Below the pieces are notes generated by a model. That model made no database searches, was not told the origin of the DNA, and saw only the letters and a list, made by a program, of their open reading frames with translations. DNA of 64,000 bases from Verticiella alkaliphila (GTDB taxonomy: Bacteria > Pseudomonadota > Gammaproteobacteria > Burkholderiales > Burkholderiaceae_B): positions 18,522 through 82,521 of the forward strand of contig NZ_JADCNH010000017.1 in the NCBI RefSeq assembly GCF_018904615.1, in the 5' to 3' direction. Within the stretch, counting starts at the first letter, position 1, and each line of letters begins with the position of its first letter. The position numbers and the translations under genes are program-made. Below, piece by piece: positions 43,815 to 53,222 of the stretch.

Positions 43815-44357
43815 ATGCTGCCTTCCGTCGATTTCATCCGCGACCGCATCCGCACGGTTCCCGATTGGCCCCGCGAGGGCGTCACCTTCCGCGACGTCAC
43901 GCCGGTCTTCCAGGATCCGCGGGCCTTTCGCGTGCTCGTCGACCTGCTGGTCTATCGCTACATGGACAAGAGGATCGACCTGATCGCGGGCATCGACGCA
44001 CGCGGCTTCATCATCGGCAGCGTGCTCGCCTACGAGCTCAACCTGGGCTTCGTGCCGATCCGCAAGAAGGGCAAGTTGCCGTATCTGACGGTGGCCGAAG
44101 AGTACGAACTCGAGTACGGCAGCGCGGCCATCGAAATGCACACCGATGCCGTGTTGCCCGGTCAGCGCGTGCTGGTGATCGACGACCTCATCGCCACGGG
44201 TGGCACCATGCTGGCCGCCGTGAAGCTCCTGCAGCGCCTGCAGGCAGACGTGGTGGAGGCCGCCGCGATCATCGATCTGGACGGCCTGGGCGGCAGCGCC
44301 GCCGTGCGGGCGGCCGGTGTGCCCGTGTTTCCGGTGTGCGTATTCGGCGGCGAGTGA
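43815..44357 (+). CDS. apt: Adenine phosphoribosyltransferase
   Basis: 180 residues. PRPP-binding motif [13 protein letters not shown], the [10 protein letters not shown] loop and RKKGKLPY hood region are all family-typical. Salvages adenine to AMP. ATG 43815 ([12 protein letters not shown]) fits; an in-frame TTG at 43797 is less likely. Confidence 0.94.
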   Translation: MLPSVDFIRDRIRTVPDWPREGVTFRDVTPVFQDPRAFRVLVDLLVYRYMDKRIDLIAGIDARGFIIGSVLAYELNLGFVPIRKKGKLPYLTVAEEYELEYGSAAIEMHTDAVLPGQRVLVIDDLIATGGTMLAAVKLLQRLQADVVEAAAIIDLDGLGGSAAVRAAGVPVFPVCVFGGE

Positions 44358-44415
44358 GCCGCTGAGGTGAGGGGCGCTGGCGCGATGCCAGCGGCTGTCC
44401 TAGTCGTCGGGTGAC

Positions 44416-44452
44416 GGCGCGGTGCGCCGGCAGCTGGCCGGCGCACCGCGCC
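44416..44452. terminator. Perfect 16-bp hairpin between apt and uvrA
   Basis: GGCGCGGTGCGCCGGC (44416-44431) and its exact complement at 44437-44452 with a 5-base loop, between convergent genes. No T tract, so termination could need Rho; it may simply be a barrier structure. Confidence 0.6.
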
Positions 44453-44458
44453 TGGCGG

Positions 44459-47328
44459 TCAGGCCGCCTTGCCCGGCATGGCGCGCAGCACGCGGCCCAG
44501 GTATGGCCCCGTGTGGCTTTCCTCGCTCGCGGCGACGTCTTCCGGGCGTCCCTGCGCCACGATGCGACCACCCCCATCGCCGCCTTCCGGCCCCATGTCG
44601 ATCACCCAGTCCGCCGTCTTGATGACGTCCAGATTGTGTTCGATCACGACCACGGTATTGCCGGCATCCACGAGCTGGTTCAGCACGCCCAGGAGCATCG
44701 CGATGTCATGGAAATGCAGGCCGGTGGTCGGCTCGTCCAGGATGTACAGCGTGCGCCCCGTACCGCGCTTGGAGAGTTCCAGCGAGAGCTTGACGCGCTG
44801 GGCCTCGCCACCGGAGAGCGTGGTGGCCGACTGGCCGAGACGGATGTAGCCCAGGCCCACCGCGGTGAGCGTCTGCAGCTTGCGCGCGAGTGTGGGCACG
44901 GCCGAGAAGAACTCGACGCCCTCGTCCACGGTCATGTCCAGCACTTCGCTGATGCTGCGCCCGCGATAGCGCACTTCCAGCGTCTCGCGGTTGTAGCGCC
45001 GGCCGTGGCAGACATCGCAGGGCACGTACATGTCGGGCAGGAAGTGCATCTCCACCTTGACCACGCCGTCGCCCTGGCAGGCTTCGCAGCGTCCGCCCTT
45101 CACGTTGAAGCTGAAGCGGCCCGGATCGTAGCCTCGCGCGCGCGCCTCGGGCACGCCCGCGAAGAGTTCGCGGATGGGCGTGAAGAGCCCCGTGTAGGTG
45201 GCCGGGTTGCTGCGCGGTGTGCGCCCGATGGGGCTCTGGTCGACGATGATGATCTTGTCGAAGTGCTCCAGGCCTTCGATGCCCTGGTAGGGCGCGGGCT
45301 CGGTCTGGCTGTTGTGCAGGTGGCGCGAGACGGCGGTGGCCAGCGTGTCGTTCACGAGCGTGGACTTGCCACTGCCCGAGACGCCGCTCACGCACACCAG
45401 CGGCCGGTGGGAATGCGCAGGTCCACGGACTTGAGGTTGTTGCCCTGGCAGCCGGTGATGCTCAGCCAGCCGTTGTCCTCGCCGGCCTCGGACACCGGGC
45501 GCTGGCTGGCCTGCGTGATGTGGCGCGCGCCGCTCATGTACTGACCCGTGAGCGAGGCCGGGTCGGCGAGAATCTCGGCGGGCGTGCCCTGCGAGACGAC
45601 CTGGCCACCGTGTTCGCCCGCGCCCGGGCCCATGTCCACCACGAAGTCGGCCGAGCGGATCATGTCTTCGTCGTGCTCGACGACGATGACGCTGTTGCCC
45701 AGATCGCGCAGGTGCCGCAGCGTGGCGATGAGGCGGTCGTTGTCGCGCTGGTGCAGGCCGATGGACGGCTCGTCCAGCACGTACATCACGCCCGTGAGCC
45801 CCGAGCCGATCTGGCTTGCGAGCCGGATGCGCTGGGCTTCGCCGCCCGAGATCGTATCCGCGCTGCGGTCCAGCGACAGATAGCTCAGGCCGACGTTGTT
45901 GAGAAAGGTGAGGCGCGCGAGGATCTCGCGCACGATGCGCTGGGCGATGTCCTGCTTGGCCCCGGCCAGCGTGAGCTGCTCGAACCAGTGCTGGCAGGCC
46001 GCGAGCGGCATGTGCTCCACGGTGAAGATCGGCAGGCCGCCGTCAGCCGCGTCGTGCGAGCCCACGCGCACGTTGCGGGCTTCGGCGCGCAGGCGCGAGC
46101 CGTGGCAGTCCGGGCACGTCTTGATGTTCCGGAACTTGCCGAGCTCCTCGCGCACCGTGGTCGAATCGGTTTCCTTCCAGCGGCGCTCCAGATTGTGGAG
46201 GATGCCCTCGAAGGGATGCGAGCGCACCGTGCTGCGGCCCTTCTCGTTCAGGTAGGTGAACGGGATCTCGCGCTCGCCGGATCCGTAGAGCACCACCTCG
46301 CGCACGGCCTCGGGCAACGATTCGAACGGCGTGGCCGTGTCGAACTCGTAGAAGGCCGCGAGGCTCGTGAGCATCTGGTAATAGAAGGAATTGCGCTGGT
46401 CCCAGCCGCGGATGGCGCCGGCCGCGAGACTCAACTCCGGGAAGGCGACGACGCGCTTCGGATCGAAGAAGCCCACGCTGCCCAGGCCGTCACAGGAGGG
46501 GCACGCCCCGACCGGATTGTTGAAACTGAAGAGGCGCGGCTCGAGCTCGGCCAGACTGTAGCTGCAGATCGGGCAGGCATAGCGGCTGGAGTAGAGGTGC
46601 TCATGGCCGGGTTCGTCCATCTCCAGCGCGATCACGCGGCCTTCGCCGATCTCGAGCGCGACTTCGATGCTCTCGGCCAGGCGCTGCTCCACGCCTTCGC
46701 GCACGCGCAGACGGTCGACGACGACGTCCACGTCGTGCTTGTCGTTCTTCTTCAGAGGCGCCAGCCGGTCGAGTTCGGTCATCTCGCCATCGACGCGCAG
46801 GCGCACGAAGCCGCGCGCCTGCAGACCGGCGAATTCGCCCTCGAAGCTGCCCTTGCGCTCGCGCGCGAGCGGGGCGAGCAGCGCAATGCGCGTGTCCGCC
46901 GGCAAGGCCATGATCGCGTCGACCATCTGGCTCACGCTGTGCGCGACCAGCGGCAGATTGTGCTCGGGGCAGTAGGGCGTGCCGACCCGGGCGTAGAGCA
47001 GCCGCAGGTAGTCGTGGATCTCGGTGACGGTGCCGACCGTGGAGCGCGGATTGTGGCCTGCGGCCTTCTGCTCGATGGAGATCGCGGGCGAGAGACCTTC
47101 GATGAGGTCGACCTCGGGCTTGTCCATGAGCTGCAGGAACTGCCGGGCATAGGCCGACAGGCTTTCGACGTAGCGGCGCTGCCCCTCGGCGTAGAGGGTG
47201 TCGAAAGCGAGCGAGGACTTGCCCGAGCCCGACAACCCGGTGATCACGGTGAGCTGCTGTCGGGGCAGATCGATCGAGATGTTCTTGAGGTTGTGGGTGC
47301 GCGCGCCCCGGATGCGTATGACGTCCAT
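44459..47328 (-). pseudogene. uvrA: Excinuclease ABC subunit A, apparent frameshift
   Basis: Damage-recognition ATPase of nucleotide excision repair. Start ATG 47328 ([17 protein letters not shown]). First ATPase half: [30 protein letters not shown] sequence, zinc site CPIC ... CPSC, signature [16 protein letters not shown]. Second half: [23 protein letters not shown] ... CDVC zinc site, [19 protein letters not shown]. The frame breaks at about 45400 between RIPTGR and VCVSGVSG; one added base gives [17 protein letters not shown], the standard sequence. With it the protein is about 956 residues, normal length. A sequence error is more likely than loss of a core repair gene. Confidence 0.92.
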
Positions 47329-47441
47329 CGCGACTCGATTGGGCAAACCGCCGATTATAAAGCCCGGGGCGAGCGCGCGGCGAGCGGCGGGTACGCTTGG
47401 CTTGTTACTATAGCGCGCTGCGATTCCCACCCAGACCCTTC

Positions 47442-48667
47442 ATGGCCACCGTTTCCCCCACCCGCATGACGAGCGCCGAGCGGCGCGCGAGCCTCGCGCT
47501 CGCGAGTCTGTTCGCCTGCCGCATGCTGGGCCTGTTCCTGCTGCTGCCCGTGTTCGCCGTGGCCGCGCAAGGGCTGCCCGGCGGGGATAGCCCGGCGGCC
47601 ATCGGCCTGGCGCTGGGAATGTACGGCCTGTCGCAGGCCGTGCTGCAGATCCCGTTCGGGTTGGCGTCCGATCGCTGGGGGCGTCGCCCCGTCGTGCTGG
47701 CCGGGTTGGTGCTCTTCGTGCTGGGCAGCATTGTCTGTGCGCTGGCCGATGACGTCTTCTGGATCACCGTGGGACGGGCCATCCAGGGCGCAGGGGCGAT
47801 CTCCGCCGCTGTCACGGCGTGGCTCGCCGACGCCACGCGCGACGAGGTCCGTACCAAGCCATGGCCATGGTGGGCGGCTCCATCGGGCTGGCTTTCGCCG
47901 TGTCGCTGGTGGCCGCACCGCTCGTCGTGGGCTGGGGCGGCCTGTCGGGGCTCTTCTGGGTCATCACGGCGCTCGGCCTGGGTGCGTTCGCCGTGGCCCT
48001 CTGGGCCGTACCGGACGTGGGGGGCGGCCGCCGCGCGGCGATGGCCGATACGGCCGCAGGCGACGTGCTGCGCAATACCGACCTGCTGCGCCTGAATGCC
48101 GGCGTGTTCGTTCTGCATCTGGTGCAGGTGGCACTCTTCGTCGTCGTGCCGAGCCAGCTGGCCTTGACGGGCGGGCTTGCCGCGAGCGAACTCTGGAAGG
48201 TGTACCTGCCGGTGGTCGTGGCGTCGTTCGTCTTCATGGTGCCGGTGATCTTCGCGGCCGAACGGCACGGCGCCCACCGGCAAGCGCTGCTTGGCAGCGT
48301 GGCCGCGCTCGTGGGCGTCTGTGCGCTCCTGCCAGCGGCCGTGACGGGATTCGCCACGCTGGTCGCCGCCTTGGTGGCTTTCTTCGTGGTTTTCAATATA
48401 TTGGAGGCCTTGCAGCCGTCGCTGGTGTCGCGCGTGGCGCCGCCCCAGCACAAGGGTCTGGCGCTCGGCTTCTACAACACGGCGCAGGCCGCCGGGTTGT
48501 TCGCCGGGGGCGCCCTGGGCGGGCGGTTGCTGGCGAGCGGCGGGCCTGGCCTCGTCTTCGAGGCGGCTGCCGTCCTGGTCGCCCTGTGGCTGGCGGTGGC
48601 CTGGGGCATGAAGCCCCTGCGCCGACGGGCCGAGAGCGGTGGCGTGCCGGCGCGGGATACGGCCTGA
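47442..48667 (+). pseudogene. MFS transporter, apparent frameshift
   Basis: Twelve-helix major facilitator related to YajR-type drug/proton antiporters. The first half reads to helix 4 (GRAIQGAGAISAAVTAWLADATRDEVRTK) with the SDRWGRRPVV loop after helix 2. The second half continues in another frame from AMAMVGGSIGLAFAVSLV. The junction at 47858 needs one more G: AAGGCC instead of AAGCC restores RTKAMAMVGGSIG. Reconstructed length is about 408 residues. Divergent from uvrA (113 bases) and 97 bases upstream of ssb, the common betaproteobacterial order. Confidence 0.88.
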
Positions 48668-48764
48668 ACCGCACAGGCACTTACGTGTGAATTCTTATAG
48701 CGCTGCGCCGTCCGTCCGAGGATGATGATGGCGCATCGAGCATCCAATCTTTGGGAGTACAGCT

Positions 48765-49322
48765 ATGGCTTCGGTCAACAAGGTGATTCTGGTGGGCAAC
48801 CTGGGGCGCGACCCCGAGGTGCGCTACAGCCCGGACGGCGCAGCGATCTGCAACGTGTCGATCGCGACCACGTCCAACTGGAAGGACAAGAACTCCGGCG
48901 AGCGCCGCGAGGAAACCGAATGGCACCGCGTGGTGTTCTACAACCGCCTGGCCGAGATCGCGGGCGAATACCTGAAGAAGGGCCGTTCGGTGTATGTCGA
49001 AGGCCGTCTGAAGACCCGCAAGTGGCAGGACAAGGACACCGGCGCGGATCGCTACTCCACCGAGATCGTGGCTGACCAGATGCAGATGCTGGGTGGCCGC
49101 GAAGGCGGCGGCGAGGGCGGTGGTTACGGCGGTGGTGGTGGCGGTGGCGGCAACTACGGCGGCGGCGGCGGCGGTGGTGGCTGGAACGAAGGCGGCAATG
49201 GTGGCGGAGGCGGCGGTGGCCGTCCGCAACGTCCGGCCCGTCAGGCGCCGCCGCCCGCGCAGTCGAATCCGGGCAGTGGCTCGGGCAACTTCGCGGACAT
49301 GGACGACGACATTCCGTTCTGA
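48765..49322 (+). CDS. ssb: Single-stranded DNA-binding protein
   Basis: 185 residues. N-terminal OB fold beginning [21 protein letters not shown], residues 1-110; a flexible Gly-rich linker (about 115-165, with long GGGG runs); and the acidic tip DMDDDIPF that recruits repair and replication proteins. Full length. Own terminator follows. Confidence 0.96.
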   Translation: MASVNKVILVGNLGRDPEVRYSPDGAAICNVSIATTSNWKDKNSGERREETEWHRVVFYNRLAEIAGEYLKKGRSVYVEGRLKTRKWQDKDTGADRYSTEIVADQMQMLGGREGGGEGGGYGGGGGGGGNYGGGGGGGGWNEGGNGGGGGGGRPQRPARQAPPPAQSNPGSGSGNFADMDDDIPF

Positions 49323-49686
49323 TCGACGCGCGCATGGGCGCGCGGCGGGCCATCGATAGGGCCCCCGCGTCGTGCACTGTGCGTTCCTTGTTAGGGCACC
49401 CAGGCCCGGATCTGCCGGCTTCACCGGCATCCGGGCCTTTTGTCGTCTGCGCAGTGGCACGAGTCGCTCAACAGCACGCCTGTCGTGTGGCCGACGTTGC
49501 CGTCATGCCGCAGTCACTGCATTCCCACGCCTTTTCTTGTGCGATCGGGAGGCATCTGGGCCACAGGGCTTCTGCTTTTGCGCGCTGGTCTGTATCTTGC
49601 AAACTCTCAGACCATCTCAGTTGGTTATCGGGGCAACGCCGCTGGCGTGGGCCCCGTCACTGCTGTTCAAGCCGAGGAAGGAATGC
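49323..49686. other. Intergenic region between ssb and TetR gene
   Basis: 364 bases. Holds the ssb terminator (49402-49442) and presumably the promoter of the TetR gene. An open frame runs through it in the TetR frame, but no ribosome binding site or homology supports coding. No RNA element recognised. Confidence 0.5.
49402..49444 (+). terminator. Intrinsic terminator downstream of ssb
   Basis: Long stem AGGCCCGGAT..GCCGG / CCGG..ATCCGGGCCT with loop CTTCA followed by TTTT. Confidence 0.8.
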
Positions 49687-50319
49687 ATGGCCAGACCCCA
49701 GGAATTCGATACGGACGAGGCCGTTGAGCAGGCCCTGGCCGTGTTCCGGCGCAAGGGCTATGCGCAGAGTTCTCTTGCCGATCTGCTCGCCGCCACGGGA
49801 TTGAGCAAGAGCAGTCTTTACGCAACCTTTGGCAGCAAGCATGCGCTGTTTCTGCGGGCGTTCGATCAGTACCGCGCGCAGCGCCGTCGACTGGCGGTGA
49901 TCGACCTGCGCGCGACGCCGGCAGGCCCGGGCCTCGAGGCGTACTGCCGTCGCATCCTGCGTCAGGTGTTCGAGCAGCCGCCGTGTCTGCTGCTGCGCCA
50001 ATCGATCGAGAGCCAGGACGAGGACCCCGAGGTGCGCGAGCGCGTGCACGCCGACTTTGCCGAGCTGGTGGTCGCGTTTCGACGGACGATCGCGCGCGGT
50101 CAGGCTGACGGTTCGATTGGGTCTATCCAGCCTGCAGATCAGCTAGCGCAGTCGCTTGCGGTGAGCGTGATCGGCATGATGGCGCTGGGCGGCACTGGCC
50201 TGCCGCCACAGACGGGAGACATGGCGCTCGCGGCGCTGATGGATCTTCTGCAGATCCGCCGCGAGCAGGACGAGATCGCCGACGAAGGTCAGGCCGGCAA
50301 GGCCGCCGGCGTTCTGTAG
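49687..50319 (+). CDS. TetR/AcrR family transcriptional regulator
   Basis: 210 residues. The HTH region (VEQALAVFRRKGYAQSSLADLLAATGLSKSSLYATFGSK) is close to the AcrR/NemR branch. The C-terminal TetR_C-like domain follows. The ATG at 49687 has an AGGAAG ribosome binding site; translation upstream in the same frame has no support. The last 31 bases overlap tail-to-tail with the chemoreceptor gene. No adjacent target operon is obvious. Confidence 0.88.
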   Translation: MARPQEFDTDEAVEQALAVFRRKGYAQSSLADLLAATGLSKSSLYATFGSKHALFLRAFDQYRAQRRRLAVIDLRATPAGPGLEAYCRRILRQVFEQPPCLLLRQSIESQDEDPEVRERVHADFAELVVAFRRTIARGQADGSIGSIQPADQLAQSLAVSVIGMMALGGTGLPPQTGDMALAALMDLLQIRREQDEIADEGQAGKAAGVL

Positions 50320-51911
50320 GGCACCGCCGGCGCCACGGCGTCGATGATCACAGATGCCGTGGGCAGCTTGAAGATCGCCGCGGCCTGGTCGAGGCGACGG
50401 GCCTGATCTTCCAGGGCGGTGGCGGCCGCCGCGGATTGCTCCACCAGTGCAGCGTTCTGCTGCGTGACCTCATCCATCTGGGCCACCGCCAGACTGACCT
50501 GGTCGATGCCGGCGGCCTGCTCGCGCGACGCCGACGAGATTTCGCCCATGATGGTGGCGACCTCACCGATGCTGTCGACGACTTGCTGCATGGTGTCGCC
50601 GGCCCGTTGCACCTGCGTGGAGCCGACGTTGACGGTGGCCACGGAGCGCTCGATCAGTTCCTTCACTTCCTTGGCGGCCTGCGCGCTGCGCTGCGCGAGC
50701 GAGCGCACTTCGCCTGCGACGACGGCAAAGCCCTTGCCTTGTTCGCCGGCACGGGCGGCCTCGACGGCCGCGTTCAGCGCCAGGATGTTGGTCTGAAAGG
50801 CAATGCCGTCGATCACGGTGACGATGTCCGAGATCTGGCGAGAGCTCGTCGAGATGCCGTCCATCGTGGCCACGACCTGGGCCATTGCCGAGCCGCCGTC
50901 ACGGGCGACCTGGGCCGCCTTGTCGGCCACGCCGCTCGCATGGTGGGCGTTGGTGGCGTTCTGTTTGACGGTGCTGGAGAGTTGTTCCATCGTGGCTGCG
51001 GTCTCCTCGAGCGTGGCGGCCTGTTGCTCGGTGCGCGTGGACAGATCCGTGCTGCCGGCCGCGATCTCCTGCGCGCCCGTGTTGATCTCTTCCACGCCGT
51101 GACGAATGGTGGTGATGGTGCGGGTGAGGCCCTCCTGCATGCGGCGCAGGGCGGCAAAGAGCACGCCGATCTCGTTGTTGGAGCGGACTTCGACGTGGTG
51201 CGACAGATCGCCACCGGCGATACGGTCGAAGTGACGACCCGCGTGCACCAGCGGCACCAGAAGGGCCCCACGCACGAACACCCAGCACAGGATGATCAGC
51301 GTCAATCCGACCGCCAGGAGTATCAACGTCGTCCAGCGCGCGTTCGTGACCGCGGCATCCGCGTCGATCCGGACTTCGTCGCTCAGCGTGGCCACGCGTT
51401 GCAGGAAGGCGTCGTACTGACGCGTGTAGGCCACGGCGGCCTCGCGCAGTTGAGGCGCCTGGGTGCGATAGCCCTCGAGTGAGCGATTTTCGACCGTCTG
51501 CAACAGCGCGTCGTACTGGGTGAGATATGCCTGGAAGCTGCGTTGGAGGTCCTGGGATAGCGCCGTGCCCGCCGCCGTCTTGGGCACCGCCATGTACTCG
51601 CCGAAGCTCGCTTGTGCCTCCTGGCGCAAGCTGGCTGCGGAGGTCAGCGCAGCCGCGATGATGCCAGGCTCCCGGGCTTCCTCCGTCAGCGCCAGCACGG
51701 CACCGAAGAGCGCGACACGAGCCTCGAGGATGGCGGTCTGCGCACTCATGAGGGGTGCGACCTGGGCGACCGCAAAGTTGTCCAGCGATTCGATGTTGGC
51801 TTCGGCGTGATCGGCGTTGACCCAGAGCGATGCCAGCGAAAGCGACAGCAACAGCATGAACAGCCCGAAGACAGCGATCAGGGCTGTCCGGATGGTGAGT
51901 TTGGAAAGCAT
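50289..51911 (-). CDS. Methyl-accepting chemotaxis protein
   Basis: 540 residues. TM1 at about 8-30 and TM2 at about 192-214 enclose a periplasmic four-helix-bundle-type sensor of about 160 residues. HAMP (about 215-268) and the long signalling coiled coil follow, with the conserved tip IAFQTNILALNAAVEAARAGEQGKGF-type sequence. Methylation-region Glu/Gln pairs are visible. The C-terminus ends PYRTPAALPA without a CheR/CheB-binding NWETF pentapeptide. No other chemotaxis gene lies in the window, so it is an orphan receptor; ligand unknown. Confidence 0.93.
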   Translation of the reverse strand: MLSKLTIRTALIAVFGLFMLLLSLSLASLWVNADHAEANIESLDNFAVAQVAPLMSAQTAILEARVALFGAVLALTEEAREPGIIAAALTSAASLRQEAQASFGEYMAVPKTAAGTALSQDLQRSFQAYLTQYDALLQTVENRSLEGYRTQAPQLREAAVAYTRQYDAFLQRVATLSDEVRIDADAAVTNARWTTLILLAVGLTLIILCWVFVRGALLVPLVHAGRHFDRIAGGDLSHHVEVRSNNEIGVLFAALRRMQEGLTRTITTIRHGVEEINTGAQEIAAGSTDLSTRTEQQAATLEETAATMEQLSSTVKQNATNAHHASGVADKAAQVARDGGSAMAQVVATMDGISTSSRQISDIVTVIDGIAFQTNILALNAAVEAARAGEQGKGFAVVAGEVRSLAQRSAQAAKEVKELIERSVATVNVGSTQVQRAGDTMQQVVDSIGEVATIMGEISSASREQAAGIDQVSLAVAQMDEVTQQNAALVEQSAAAATALEDQARRLDQAAAIFKLPTASVIIDAVAPAVPYRTPAALPA

Positions 51912-52110
51912 GGAAACTCCACGGGTGAGGGGGGCGGGCCGGCAGCGGGTGACCGCGGCCCGACGCTGACTTCACGGCACACGATGAAGAGGGCCAGCAC
52001 GCCCATGCGCACTCACGCAGGTGGTCGCAAGCGTCCCATGAAGTTATGGACCGTAACGTCCACAACGATGCAAAGTTTAGGAGGGTTTCTCAAATGTTAC
52101 AAATTGAGGG

Positions 52111-53142
52111 CTATTGCCCGCCCAGTGCCGCCACCGCGGCGTGCATCTCTTCGTCGCTCGGCGCCTGCGCGCCATCGAGCGACGGGGCGTCACCCACCCG
52201 TTCGGCAAAGAACGGCACGCGTGTGCCGTCGGCCCCTTGCGCATCCCCGCGCATGGTCTTTGCGCCCACACGTGCGTCGAACTCGCGCACGACGCCGCTA
52301 GGGTCGGTCAAGGCAAAGCGCAGCCGGTCACCCAGCAGCCGCGGCTGACGCAGCGTCGTGATGAACGCCTCGTGCGCGGCCGTGCCGGCCACGCGTTGGA
52401 AGCGCTGCTCGAAGGCGAGCGTCGCCTTCACGGCGTCGGTGCCTTCGCCGTATCGCAGCTTCCAGTCACCCGTCACGTTGGCCGGAATCACCCAGAGATA
52501 GCCTGCGCGATGACTCACCGTCGAGGTCTCGTCAGGCGTCCAGCGGCCCATGTCGAACTGATGGGCCACGACCCGGGTGCCAGGGCGCATGGCCATGAGC
52601 AAGGGCCGCAGGCGCAGATTCAATTCCGGCAACAGGTACAGCGACACAATGGTGGCGTCGCTGAAGTCCGTCTCGAAGATGTCCCCCTGCTCGAAGCTCA
52701 CGAGCGAAGCGACGCCTGCGCTCTCAGCCTGCTGGCGCGCGAACTCGACCATCGCAGGGTCGTATTCGATGCCGCGGCCGCGCACGCCGAAGTCCCGTGC
52801 GGCAGCGATCACGATGCGGCCGTCGCCTGCGCCCAGATCGACCAGGCGGTCCTGCGGCGTTGCGCCCGCCATGTGCATCAGGCGGTCGATGACGCCGTCC
52901 GGGGTGGGCAGCCACATCACGTCCTTGCCGCGGCGCCCCAGTTGCGGCTCGAATGCGTCGTCCAGGGTCGCGCGGGCAGCGCCGGGCACGGCAAGCAGCG
53001 TGGCGAGCGCGCCGAAGGCGCCCACGGCACGGCGGCGAACGGGATTGAGGACGGCGGTGGGGTGCACGGGCGAAAACGGCAAAACGGGTTCCTCGGCGGC
53101 TGGGCGTCCCCTGGGTGCGGGGCGGGCGAGGAAGGATAGCAT
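52111..53142 (-). CDS. SAM-dependent methyltransferase-fold protein with N-terminal export signal
   Basis: 343 residues. Residues about 30-60 carry NPVRRRAVGAFGALATLLAVPGAARA, an arginine pair followed by a hydrophobic stretch and an A-x-A cleavage site, resembling a Tat or Sec signal. The rest is a class I methyltransferase fold: RLVDLGAGDGRIVIAAA (motif I), GRGIEYDPAMVEFA (motif II), the FEQGDIFE acidic stretch and YLLPELNLRLRP. The fold is complete, but if exported it would meet no SAM, so the signal may be a membrane anchor or the start may be internal. Start 53142 is tentative. Substrate unknown. Confidence 0.75.
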   Translation of the reverse strand: MLSFLARPAPRGRPAAEEPVLPFSPVHPTAVLNPVRRRAVGAFGALATLLAVPGAARATLDDAFEPQLGRRGKDVMWLPTPDGVIDRLMHMAGATPQDRLVDLGAGDGRIVIAAARDFGVRGRGIEYDPAMVEFARQQAESAGVASLVSFEQGDIFETDFSDATIVSLYLLPELNLRLRPLLMAMRPGTRVVAHQFDMGRWTPDETSTVSHRAGYLWVIPANVTGDWKLRYGEGTDAVKATLAFEQRFQRVAGTAAHEAFITTLRQPRLLGDRLRFALTDPSGVVREFDARVGAKTMRGDAQGADGTRVPFFAERVGDAPSLDGAQAPSDEEMHAAVAALGGQ

Positions 53143-53222
53143 CCGTGCCGGCTGGCTTCGCTGCCAGCGCTTTGCCATACTGCATGACGATGACGCATCC
53201 GCTGTCCGCTGAAGGAGTCTGT

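Noticed and set aside
47329..47441. Possible SOS (LexA) box in the uvrA promoter region
   Set aside because: No CTG-N10-CAG type palindrome was found; only a TATAAT on the uvrA side at 47354-47359 without a matching -35.
49100..49230. GGC/GGT-rich repeat as a tandem repeat element
   Set aside because: It encodes the glycine-rich linker of SSB, which explains the repetition.
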